Source of the DNA: Owenia fusiformis
Taxonomy: Eukaryota; Annelida; Polychaeta; Sabellida; Oweniidae
Direction of reading: 5' to 3'
Length of the DNA stretch: 64,000 nt
Assembly (NCBI GenBank): GCA_903813345.2
Contig: CAIIXF020000010.1
Location: forward strand, 4,207,169 to 4,271,168
Shown here: one piece after another, positions 24,399 to 35,609 of the stretch
Layout: every line of letters begins with the position of its first letter
Position numbering within the stretch: position 1 is the stretch's first letter
Notes under the pieces: model-generated
The model's database searches: none
What the model saw: the letters and a program-made list of their open reading frames with translations, nothing else
What the model was told of the DNA's origin: nothing
Program-made: the position numbers and the translations under genes

Positions 24399-27300
24399 TT
24401 AATAGTCGAATGTGCATAGTGTTAAAAAAGCACTAGTAACCAACAGTGAAATACATGAAAAGGTTGTTCCTGCCGAACTGGTGCATTCATCATTCATGCC
24501 TGGATATTTCTTGTCCCTGATATTATCACAATGCGTCTTAGAGTCGCCAAGACATGCAGCGAATTTCATAACGTGGAAGATATAGTTTTGCTCGTGAGTC
24601 GTGTGGAAGAGGTGCGCCATTGGTCCACGGGCATATATCCCAACGTCTGTCAAATCGTGGCCTGTTTCTTTCATTGGTATGGCAGCCGGGTATTTGAAAT
24701 TTCTGTTTTCTGTAACATAATGATATCAATCAATCTACATTAACTAATGAAGTTATCAAATGTGATGTCGACCTATTCAAAAGCTCTCGAGAAAACTGAA
24801 TCAAGGGTTTGCATTTGCAGAGAGCGATACGCTTACTTAGATCATCATTCGTTAGGTTTGTCCTCGGTGCGCTGTCATTAAAGTTGGGTCCTTCTGCATA
24901 AGCAATGACGGTGTATGGTTTCCCGTCCACTGTTGAAAAAGCACCACCCCCTGATGTATGGGACGAATCGTCTGTGTAATCAGTGTTACCTGGCGAATAT
25001 AAATTCTAAATATGATTTGTCTCGCTTGGAATATCATTAGTTTCTCATGATGCAGTCTTTAGAATAAGATATGAACATGTTCTCTTTAAAATGTGTAGTT
25101 AAACCTCCCTTTTGAGATGAGCAATGCAGCCATTGAACATGGACCATTACCTGTGACCGGGTTTCCTCTCTTGGCGTATGAGCCTGTAATTATAGGTGTT
25201 GAGTGGTCCGAAGTGACAATGATCAGCGTGTCCTCCTCGTCTGTCACATCCATACCGACCTTCACTGACTTGTCAAACTCAATGGCTTCTTCAAACGCTT
25301 TATGAGCCACTGTGTCGTGGTGGCCATGGTCAATTCTAGCACCTAAAATCAAAGATCATAGAGGCAAGGGTACAAGACAAGCCAGGAAAGCATACCGTTC
25401 ACTGCCATGGATGCATTACACTGTAGCCGAGTTCATTTGGTTCTGAATAGAAAAAACAAATAAATATGAACAGTTTTTGATTCTGATCTAAATTACCCAA
25501 AATAATGTCATTATTGTTTTTTGGTTAACTCTCACTCAAAAGCTCATCAGTCAACTTTATTGCAATTCGTAAACGTGGTTAAGGACCCTTCGTATTTGAT
25601 CAGACATTAAAACAAATCATTTTAAGGCACACATTCACCAGAATCTACTTTTGACACATTTTGAAAGTTCCTTCCAACATTTGACACACTATCTTTTTCT
25701 GCCATATTGATCAATCCATGGACCCGAGGTCAATAAGTAATAGTCACGGTATGTGACAAATGATATCCACTCATACCCGGTGTCCAGAGAACACTTCTCA
25801 TTAATTACCTTCTACGAATAAGAAGAACCCTTTGTCACTACGCTGGAGCCTTTGTATTGCTTTTCTAGTCATCTGCGTCAGTGTCGGCTCTCCTGCAGCA
25901 TCTGTGTCGTTTGTATACGTCATGTGACTGTAGTCAAATGATCCTGCAAGTTCATAGTTAACATATTTAGATATAATGTTTCCGTTCTCGGTTTCTATAG
26001 GGTCAGAAAATTACAATTTCCAAAGTTTTTGAGGTACTTACTACTTACTTAAAGATTAACAAGATTAACGAAAGTTACATTTAAAGTTGTGATTGTCATA
26101 GAATATTAGATGCTTTTACTTGTCCTAGTTAGTCACGAGTGCTTATATATTTTATTGAGAATCACTTTTGATAACCTACCAAACCAGTGATCTAAAGTGT
26201 TAGGATCAATAGCATCAAACTGTTCCTTATTCCAAACAAATTCAGCATTCAGACCTCGGTCAATCTTCTCTTTAACCCATTCCTCGTGAATTTTGCGCCC
26301 ATCAAGGCGTCGTCCTGTTCGGTCAGGATACTCGGGATCTGCGGTGATGTTGGGGTATAGATGGCGGCGACCACCACCCATCAGAACCTACATATTAAGA
26401 GGCAGATTCAATGATCAGAATACAAGTTGCCAACTTGATCAGACATATTTACCAAGCTCAAAATATTGTCCTTTTCGGATCTAGAACGTTTAATTCCCAA
26501 TTGTTGTATCTTAGAACAACCAAAATGTGTTATTGCGTTTTAATGTTTCATTTGGCCAATAGGTTGCAGCACGAGACAAATAGTTTCGAGACTATTGTAC
26601 CAAGATGGAGATTTCTAAATAGTGAAATATATTTGAGAGTAAAACCATATTTTATGTAGTTTATTAGATATACATGGACATAAGTTATTACACTAATGTC
26701 TATTGATCTGTCCCGAATCACTTACCGTGATATCTTTCCCAACGGGTCCCATAATGTGTGAAGCGATGTCAATGCAACCCTTTGTTTTCGCATCATCTGT
26801 CATTGTCGAATCATCCTCCCACTCTCTTTCCGGGACGTGCGCATAAAGAGGCCCTGGTGAAGCATGCGTGATTCTTGCAGTGGTCACTATACCAGTGGCC
26901 ATCCCTTTGGAAATAAAGCTCACTTACACTCCCCTCCAAAGTTTGGTAACCTCAGCTCCTTCATTAAACTACGTTTTAAAGTTACGTGTTACATGTTTTA
27001 TTTACATAACCTGCGAGGAAAATACTTGTAATATTGATGGAAATGTATCTTGACTTCATTTCAGATGCCTCCAAATTTTCCCAAATTTTTCCTCAATTAC
27101 GATAGGTCGAAAATTGATGATAAATCTGATGAATGTTTGAAAATCGACATGTCATATGAGTAATATTTAGGTTTCTTTTTCATTGAATCCCGAACGAACA
27201 TGAAAATCACACCTGCGTTTTGAGCCAATTCAAGAATACATGTTGGACTCCTCTCTGCGATGTTGGTGCAGTCCCCCCTGGGGGCTCGTCCGTCTGTGCC

Positions 27301-30300
27301 AATCACCCCATAGTTGCTCTTCACCCCACAAAAGCAGGCTGTTGCAGTTACTGATGAATCACTGATCTGGTGGTCAACACTGTATGTCTATAACACATTT
27401 CATTTAGGTATTTTCATTTAAAGTTTACATAGGATTCGGATGGTGAAGAGAATGAAGAATGAATAATTAATATAATCTAGCAAGAAAACTTTTCCTTTTA
27501 AACTCTTGGTCGAGGCTGTGTAAAAAATGTAATCTATGTATACTCTATATACCACATAAGGGGTGATATGAGATATAAATAAATACTAGATAAATAAATA
27601 AATGAATGGAAATAAAATAAAGATAAAATAAGATTAAACCTGCACATCGCTCCAAAACGCAATCTTGGGTTGTTTCGGGGGTGAACTTTATCATTTTGAG
27701 CTTAATGAAAGATTATAGAATGATGAACAAATGGGGCAAATCTTGCGTAGAAATACTTACGATAAATGTGTACCAAAGATTTTTCATTGAATTGCTTCGA
27801 TCGGCGCCGACGATATGATTTTGGAAAGGTTTCTAAATGAAGAACGTGACGTCACTTCCGAATCATAGCATTCAAAATAAGTAGCTTTTATTACTTCTTC
27901 CATTCAGGATTACACCGTGGTGTAGCGGTAGAATTCTCGTTTAGCACGCGGGAGGCCCGGTGTAAAAGGGTAGGAGGTCCTATCAAATTATGGTCCTACT
28001 CTCCATTGATTTATATGGTGACCTAGATACAACTCTTTCCCTCATTATCTTATACGCAATCAGGGCCAGTAAGGGCCGTTAAGAAAGGGGACCATAATCC
28101 CTGGGGGACCATCATTTCTTTTACACCGGGTTCGAATCCCGCAGTTGCAAGGTGGGTATAGGTAACGCGGCGCAGTCAAGCATATCTGTTCAAAACGAGG
28201 CTGCAACGCGGTAAAGACACAAAATGGAGGCAACTCCAATTATCGGAGGCACTTCGTCCTCTGTTTCCTCGAAACATAGGTAAGTTTTTGAAAACTCATG
28301 CTTCACACTCGGTGATCAACCCCTTAAGGTATGTAAAGCTATAAGAATTTCTGTTCAGGCATTGACCAGAATAAAGAAATAGTCAACGCAGATATGATTT
28401 CCCGATCCTATTTCTCTTGACCTATCTTCTTATTCCAATTAAGGAGGTATTTCGCCACTCATGAGCAAATTTAACATTGACATTCAATAGCCTGATACTT
28501 ATAGAATGTACAATACAAATTAAGATTGAAACTTTTGTTTATTTTCATCGTAATCTGCATACAAAATTGAACTAGTCGGAAACGCGGCGCAGTCATTTTC
28601 AGCAATTATGGCAACGCGTCGACAGCATAGATTAAATTGTATGGCAACGCGGTGCAGGCATCAACTTTCTCTGTATTGTAAAGTACAAAGAAGTTTTGCA
28701 TTATGCTTTTCTGTCAAGGATTTTGATTTAATAAGGCATGTGACTTTTTCAGAAAAAGATCAAGCAATACATGCAATACCAATCTATCCCTATACAGAAC
28801 GAAGAGACGAAGAATAGGGAGCAATTCTACAATAAACATAAATGTCGAGGGGAATAAACGGAAATTCATATCACCAGATAGGGGGAGGAGGCCAACAACC
28901 CCATTTCCCGAGGTCCGCTGGGCACCAAAAAAGCGCATCAACGTCCCGTCAGACACATAAGTTGCATTGCTGAACTGCGTTTCCAAAATATACCTGGTTT
29001 TCCACCCAGAATCGGTTAACAGAAGGCAAACAGTGATGAAACTTTGAAGAAATAGAGATTACCGTGGTATATACGTGATTTAATAGATATGTGTCAAGTG
29101 ACAAAGTCAAAAACATAGAATTTAAGCTAGAAAAATGCCAAATTGTCAAATTTCAGTAAGTGATTGATTTTGATTGACTTGGAAGGTATTTCCCTGATTG
29201 ACTAAATTTCAAGAAGCTTCACATAGACATACTCTGTGAAGTTCTCCACCGAATGGTATATGCTATTATAACTGTAGCAGACACAAACTAGTGTATGAAG
29301 CTTATGAATAAACTTACCGCCCTTTCGATCTTCCACTGAGTGGCCATTTTGTGTCTTTGCCGCGTTGCAGCCTCGTTTTGAACAGATATGCTTGACTGCG
29401 CCGCGTTACCTCTGACCACGGTGAGTTGCCTTTTTATTTTTTTAACTAAATGATTGTTCTTTGATATTACGCAGAAAAAACAATTTTTATTTACATTAAA
29501 CTTTATATTAGAGCTTAAAAATGTAAAAACAATATATGTCAACATATTGCGTTTTGGAGCGATGTGCAGGTTTAAAACAAGGGGGTGAATATGTCTATCC
29601 ATAGACTACACCGCTGCCATATTTACACCTATGGTGAGGGCACAGCTTACAGTACTTACATGTTTATGGAGGATATGTTACAAAAAGTGGGTTCACGATC
29701 ACAAACGGCTTCCTTTTTGGGTTCTACTGTAAACTATGTTTTTAAATTGCTTAAAACACATTTAACTTATAGCATGAACCAGACAGCTCCTGTCCACTTG
29801 GAAATAAAAGTGATGGTAAGTTATTTCTCTCTTGTGCATGTTATGTTTTCAGATAAGTCACATAATATGAAGAAGTCAATTCTCGCAATCCAAAAAAAAT
29901 GAAATAAAATGGGTTTAAACCATTGTGTCAACAATAACATTTACGAGTATCATAAACTCTTTTCTTCACAATTTTACAAGTTGACAGAGATAATATTTAT
30001 GATCGAATGCTTTACTAGAATAAAAAAAACTTTAATTCATTTTACTCATTCTTGTGTAGCATGGACAAGACGGTAAAATCGCACATTTTGTCTTTTCAAT
30101 GTTATTCCAACCTCGAAATTCACTCAAATGGAATGAAGGGTAAAAGTTGAAAATCTTAAGGTAGATATCACTGGCAAAAAATACGTAATTAATTCATATA
30201 TTTGTGGCCTCTGGATATATCTTAAATAACGAAAAGTTAACTTGTCAAACAGATACTCCATGAAATACTCGTACTCGTGCGAAACAATATTCGATTTCTA

Positions 30301-32821
30301 ACTTTTAGACTTGTAGAATTTGTTAAATCGGTTTCAAGCCCAGCCCCTGTTTAGTTCCAAAATTGTTGATACATTGATAAGAAAATGATTTTCTTTGCCT
30401 TGTTGTACATCGTCTATTCTAATATAGCCGATGTCCAAAAATATTGTACCTTTGAGTAACCGACGTTTGGGAAGTCATCGTAGACCAACGTTTCTTCAGA
30501 TCCCAACTTGCCATTCTGTTGTCCTTTGAAGATTCTAGACAGGGTAAGACTAGTTGGGCCATGTCCGTCAGAGAGAAAGAAAATTATGTTCTTTGCCCTG
30601 TTGTAGTTATTCTTTCTTCCCAATGCTCTCTCTAGCTCTGCCTGGGCTTTGTCTATCCAGAACTGCGGCTCTGCAATATAATGTTAAAGGGTTAAAACTT
30701 ATTGAATGACCTCTTATTCTTATTCACTTGATCGTATTGGGGTATTGAGCTCGAGAGCGTTATATTAAGCCAGTACATGTATTATCCCATGATATTACTT
30801 CAACGCTATTTTAACAACATTATTCGATTTGTCAGTTTCCTCGACCGACGTGGAGAGCGTGACTTAATCCTCCTCCTTCTTCTGCTGGAGATACCTCTCT
30901 ACCAGCCGTGGCTTTGATATCATAAATCACCGTGTCCAATGGCATTTAGATTTAGACACAAAATGATGCACCATCTTCATTTCTATGTGATCAATCCATA
31001 TAGGGTTTTTTCGAAACTCGTAAATGTTTTTGGCCATTTTGTCAATGACGAATATTTTTTTTTTTTATAATTTTTTTATTTCAAAGAATAAGCATGTTAA
31101 AGCAATTGCAAAAAACAATTACAGTACAGTTACATGGTAAACCTACATTTAACAATTTTACAATACAGTACAGTGGTTAAATATTTCGTCTTAAGAGACG
31201 TTTTATACCATTGGCATTTTTTTATTTATTTAAAGGAAAAAATCATCAGTTTCATTTGTTTAATTTTGTTTCCATGATTTTCCACTTATCGCCTCTGCCA
31301 ACCCGTTTGTCCATAATAAAATATTCCTTCACATTACTTATAAAACCTTTAAGTGTTGGTTTTAGCATAGAATATTTGCACAAATAAACATACCTTTTAA
31401 AAATACATAGCATATTATTTAAGATGATTGTCTTCTCATTTACACTCTCAGGTCCTATCAATACATTTTGTTTAGTGCATAGCAATGTGAGCTCTAAAGG
31501 AAGCCATTGTTTAATGTCATTTAATACGGCACTTACAATAGTACATTCATACAGAAGATGGCAAATCGTTTCAGGATTTGCTTTACAAAAAGTGCAAATG
31601 TTTGACTCTACGAGTCCACACATTTTTAGGTAATATGTATTAGTTGCTAAAAATCTGTGAAGGACTTTATAAGTGAAGGATGATAATTTTATTAGTATAT
31701 CTAAAATACGAAATTAATTTTTTGATCAAAGTTTCAAATCCGGGAGACCCGAACAGGAGACCAGATCAGAAAAATATCTTCCCCAGGCCTTATCAATACT
31801 TTTTGAACTCTCTCATAGCAATATGCGATATATGCTAGCTATTTCTAACTATTTATTAGTATAGGCTAATACAAGCTAAGGGTCATGGTAACCAAATGTA
31901 AACATGAGATGACGAAAGATATGTAAGTTATTCCAATATAGCAAGAGCAAAGTACGCAGGATGCGTTTATATTGTATTATTCAATATCAAAATTCGTATT
32001 CTATGATTAAAATCCGAATTTCTTTAAACCGTTAAATTTACTTTTTATAATTAGCTCAGTAGCAAACAGATAGAGATCACCATGCGCTTATACATAAGCT
32101 ATCGAGGTTCTTATATGAGTACCTGTGCAAGATCTTCCATTATTGATGAGCTTTGATAATATTCTTCTTTATCGAGTCGAAGACGAGATAAGGAAACATT
32201 ATCAAACGAGTCAAGGCAATATCTTGCATGGGGTTAAGATGGCTGTATCTTTATTAGTCATATGAGAAAATTCAAGCTAACGTAATAAAACAGAACTGAG
32301 CTCATGTATGATATGTAAATAGGATAATAAATCGAAATATTACATTCAACCAACAGCTAAATGTTATAAAGAAAACCCACATAGCTTTGCATTAGATATG
32401 AATAATAATTCAAACAAATCACGCCTTCTATAAACTGTGAACAAATTCAATATTTCACCCGGTCGTTATTCTTGGATACAATACCTGGTAAACCGGATAT
32501 AGGAATTGAATTTGAATATGTCTGAGGTTTTGGCAAGGAAAAGGTTATTTTGTATTTCCGATTTTGTGTTTCAAGATCAGAAATTCATCTTAGCACAGAT
32601 CCCTTTTAAGTATTCAATTCATATGCAAACATGTCGAAGTCAATATGTTCGTTACGATCGCACGTTAATCATAAATGCGTCAGGGCTCATCAACCCTATA
32701 ATGTTGAAGCAAGTTTTTACTTACCCTTTTCTTCTTCGTTGACTCTCCCGAGTGTTTGCCCAGCTACTGACAGTAGAACTGCCGAAACGAAGAGCAACTG
32801 ACGAGCACACCAAGCAGTCAT
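24399..32821 (-). CDS. Alkaline phosphatase, GPI-anchored type, copy 1
   Basis: Exons: 32821-32725, 30670-30450, 27387-27213, 26904-26726, 26387-26180, 25943-25809, 25342-25151, 24989-24837, 24709-24399. Borders are AG/GT and phases join into 556 residues. A signal peptide (MTAWCARQLLFVSAVLLSVA) leads. Catalytic landmarks are FFLSDGHG (metal Asp), SDSSVTATA (nucleophile Ser), VTTARITHASP (His/Ser metal ligands, Arg), FFLFVEGARIDHGHH (Glu, Asp and His ligands), VTSDHST (Asp-His) and ETGHDLTDVGIYARGP (Zn His). The C terminus has a Ser-Ser-Ala-Gly stretch before a hydrophobic tail, as for a GPI signal. The family hydrolyses phosphate monoesters outside the cell. VTSDHST replaces the usual VTADHSH, a small oddity. 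Close tandem paralogue at 38189-49581. Confidence 0.95.
26926..27160. repeat. Fragment of the ACACTCCCC-ended repeat family
   Basis: It starts ACACTCCCCTCCAAAGTTTG and runs parallel to 35610-35908 and 53815-54060. Only one end is present. It lies in intron 3 of phosphatase copy 1. Confidence 0.65.
27914..28150 (+). pseudogene. tRNA-like sequence (SINE head or tRNA pseudogene) split by a MITE
   Basis: Before the insert it reads TGGTGTAGCGGTAGAATTCT (A-box region) and an anticodon-arm-like CTCGTTTAGCACGCGGG; after the insert, GGGTTCGAATCCCGC (B box and T arm). Joined across the MITE this resembles a Gly/Ala-type tRNA, but the acceptor ends do not pair convincingly. A tRNA-derived SINE head is the likelier reading. 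Confidence 0.6.
27961..28125. mobile_element. CCGG-flanked MITE, copy 2
   Basis: This 165-base element has ends TGTAAAAG / CTTTTACA flanked by CCGG on both sides. It matches the copy at 19998-20152 along its length, with about ten extra bases. It inserted just before the B box of the tRNA-like sequence. Confidence 0.88.
28161..29410. mobile_element. Inner inverted-repeat element with 67-base arms
   Basis: Arms at 28161-28227 and 29344-29410 are inverted and match at 66 of 67 positions by eye, starting GGTAACGCGGCGCAGTCAAG. Copies of an AACGCGGCGCAG-like word recur near 28580, 28612 and 28642. No transposase and no clear target duplication are visible, so it may be an inner part of the surrounding TTAA element. 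Confidence 0.7.
31050..31725 (-). mobile_element. LINE 3' fragment (L1/Tx1-like zinc-finger end)
   Basis: Minus-strand translation from about 31720 to the stop at 31252 reads YKVLHRFLATNTYYLKMCGL, then CTFCKANPETICHLLYEC, the RVT-type zinc-finger tail of many LINE proteins. A plus-strand T-run at about 31051-31064 corresponds to a 3' poly(A) tail. The 5' part, including the polymerase, is missing. It lies in intron 1 of phosphatase copy 1. Confidence 0.75.
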
Positions 32822-33049
32822 GTTTTCAAATGCACAGGGGTATCACTGGCAATGTATTTGAGATTGTCATGTTACTGAATGCAATGTTGATTGTTTGCAC
32901 ACTAAGAACACTTAAAAACGTGGAGACCTTTTATAAAGAGCAAACATTTTTGCTGAACAGTGTCTGGTTACTTGTAAAGATATAAAGCATGCAAATATTA
33001 TTTTTTCAATCGATGAATATGTATCATGTAATTTTTGTGCCCATATTAC

Positions 33050-33594
33050 ACGGTCACTGGTGATCCACTCGATTACGCTGGTTACCAAAACGAACCGTTT
33101 TGGTAACAAAATGTCGGAACATCCGGAAGGTATGATTTTTCTCGTTTCCTTATTTTACACGTTGTAGGCAGAATTCCTACGACATTTTTTAACACAAACG
33201 TGTATCAGTATCATATGTTTAAGAAAGTGTACATATTTGCGAACAAATAGTTCAGAAGACAACAGAATCGTTGATTTACTTCCTCACTTAAGTTACATAA
33301 ACGGTTTGGGTTAAAAGTGCAGATCTTAACTGTTTTTCGAAAAACCGTTTATGTAACTTAAGTGAGGAAGTAAATCGACGATTCTGTTGTCATCTGAGCT
33401 ATTTTATCGCAAACATGTACATTTTCTAAAACATATGATACTGATGCACGTTGTGAGAAAAAACGTCTTGGGGATTCTGCCTACAACGTGTGAAATAAGG
33501 AAAAAAGAAAAATCGTGCCTTCGACATTCCGACATTTTGTTACCAAAACGGTTCGTTTTGGTAACCAGCGTAATCGAGTGGATCACCAGTGACG
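33050..33594. mobile_element. Long hairpin (fold-back) element
   Basis: Two inverted arms of roughly 255 bases face each other around about 33325. Outer ends are TCACTGGTGATCCACTCG and its complement; inner arms include AACCGTTT and ACTTAAGTGAGGAAGTAAAT. No intact gene lies within. It sits 5' of phosphatase copy 1 and has no counterpart upstream of copy 2. Confidence 0.8.
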
Positions 33595-33746
33595 GTGAGT
33601 AACGTTAACGCACCGTTCTATGTATCTTGGGTGTAAAGTGCGTTAGATGTCAGAAGTCAAACATCGCCCTACCAACCGGGCAAAAAAATAATATGGAAAA
33701 ACGAGGTGAGTGAATATCTAATAAAATTTCCATTATGAACAAGATA

Positions 33747-35249
33747 CAGGGTGTCAAATAAGTCCCGTCCCCCCCCCTACAGCCAAAACAGGAAAAGATG
33801 GTACATAGTGTGATATACCATTGGAAAGATCGTCCAAAGTTAAGTTGATTGGCATATATCTGACACTTGTCAATCAATGTCACAAATTGCTACATTGTTG
33901 CAATTAAGGTGCCCGTATATATAAAAAGGCGGCAATTCAGCAGATTTTTGAAAACCAGGCATCAGTAATGCCATTCAAGAAAAGTCTGTCAAGATGGCAA
34001 CATATGTATCTGATAGTGAGATACAACAATTTGTAGATAGAGTAAGATGTGTTGCATACAGAGAGGCAATGGACAGTGGTGCAGACTTTATTTGTAAGAA
34101 ATGGATAGCGAAGAAGATTAAAAGATCTGACAAGTTTGTTCAAAGATGCTGGAAAAAGCCGTATGATGAACTTGTTACACAATCAAGATGTGGTGCTCCC
34201 GAAGTCCTTTCTCCTGCATCAAAGGAAGTTATATGGGATGGATCAGCTAAAAAGAGAAAGAGTTGTACTGAAGTGGCCAGAGATATCAAGATGAAGCGTG
34301 GCAAGGTGGTGTCAAGACAATTGGTGCACAATTATCGTGTTCGCGAAGGCCTTAAGGCATGGCACATTATTCCTAGACCATTGAAGAATGAATCCCAAAA
34401 AGCAGATCGCCTTTGGTTTATTAACTTTTTGAGAGATTGGGATGAGGATGACTTCCTCCATTTGGCTCCTTCTGATGAGTTTTTTGTGTATACAATAAGA
34501 AAGCCAAACCATCAGAATGACCGTGTATGGGCTAAACGGCGTGATGATTGTAGTGATTTGCTAGTGCGAGAACAGTTGGCATGGCCCCAATGCATAGGGA
34601 TTTTCCTCTTATTTACGGCAAAGAAGATGATGTGGATTATTAAAGATGATGGCTAGAAATGGACCGGGGATTACTTCCGTGATACAGTTTTAAGGGGGAG
34701 GGTAATACCCTTTCTAAGAAATCCTCAGAATGTGATTGAGCCATCCCAAGTGACTTTGTTACATGATAAGGCCCCTTGTATGAAGGCATTGGCTACACAA
34801 GATCTCCTCAAGCAGTCAAAAATTGACTTTTTTGGGAATGATGACTATCCTAGTAATAGTCCGGACTGTAATGCGTGCGAACATATGGGATCCATAGTTA
34901 AGGATAGAACAGAGGCACTTATGGATGAGGAACCCATAGAGAACAGAAATTCAAAGGATGCTTTATTAAAAAACTTGAAGAAAGTACTAAAAAGTCTTGA
35001 AAATGCACATGAACTTTTTGACGTTTTGCTTAAGTCATATCCGTCTCGTTTTGACGCCATAAAAGCTGCTGGAGGGGGACATACCAACTATTAAAGAAAT
35101 CATCAGAATAAAGGTAAATGTCATCTAAACTACTTGAGAGTTGGTGAGTTAATGTAACTTTGGATGATCTTTCCAATGGTATATCACACTATGTACCATC
35201 TTTTCCTGTTTTGGCTGTAGGGGGGGGACGGGACTTATTTGACACCCTG
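33747..35249 (+). mobile_element. Tc1/mariner-type DNA transposon
   Basis: This 1.5-kb element has inverted ends of about 95-100 bases beginning CAGGGTGTCAAATAAGTCCC and is flanked by TA on both sides, the usual target of the IS630-Tc1-mariner superfamily. It contains one transposase frame (separate entry). The ends are still very similar, suggesting modest age. Confidence 0.93.
33994..35094 (+). pseudogene. Mariner/Tc1 transposase, DD37E-type, one in-frame stop
   Basis: The frame starts MATYVSDSEIQQFVDRVRCV and runs to TAA at 35092-35094, 366 codons interrupted once by TAG at 34654-34656. An N-terminal helix-turn-helix region is followed by three catalytic acids: Asp in PSDEFFVYTI, Asp in LHDKAPCMKA, and Glu in SPDCNACEHMGS. 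I count 37 residues between the second Asp and the Glu, the DD37E spacing. Translation in the same frame continues across the stop, so the defect is a single nonsense codon. The protein cuts and pastes the element in the nucleus when intact. Confidence 0.88.
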
Positions 35250-35609
35250 TATATGGGGGTACCATCCAAAAATTCCAGACAGACTGTAACATATCAGTAT
35301 AATATGTTCTTCTCTATAGCAGTACGGGCACAAACTAGTCAGCGAGACCCCCAGGGAGGATAATGGCTCTTGTGATTTCCTCGTGCAAGTTATTTTTCAA
35401 GCGAGCTATACAGTCAAGTTGGACTTGTTTTCTTCGCCCTCAGTTTTCAATTCCTCGCAGAACCTAAATATCATAGTGCTTGTAAAATTATGCTAAACCT
35501 TATTTCATTCATAAATTCATTTCAAATTAATATTTTGTTCCGTGCGCTCATAATGTCAACGATTGTTAAAAGATCTGCGTTTAAATATTAAAGATCATAA
35601 AAAGAACAA

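Larger units (their letters stand above)
27638..29571. mobile_element. TTAA-flanked non-autonomous transposon with nested insertions
   Basis: Perfect 26-base inverted ends begin ACCTGCACATCGCTCCAAAA, and TTAA sits directly outside each end (27634-27637 and 29572-29575). TTAA duplication is typical of piggyBac and Kolobok. No transposase is visible. Inside are a tRNA-like sequence split by a MITE, and a second pair of inverted repeats. The element is in intron 2 of phosphatase copy 1 and is absent from the matching intron of copy 2. Confidence 0.85.

Noticed and set aside
33387-33602. Small frame near phosphatase copy 1
   Set aside because: It lies in one arm of the hairpin element and is mirrored by the other arm.
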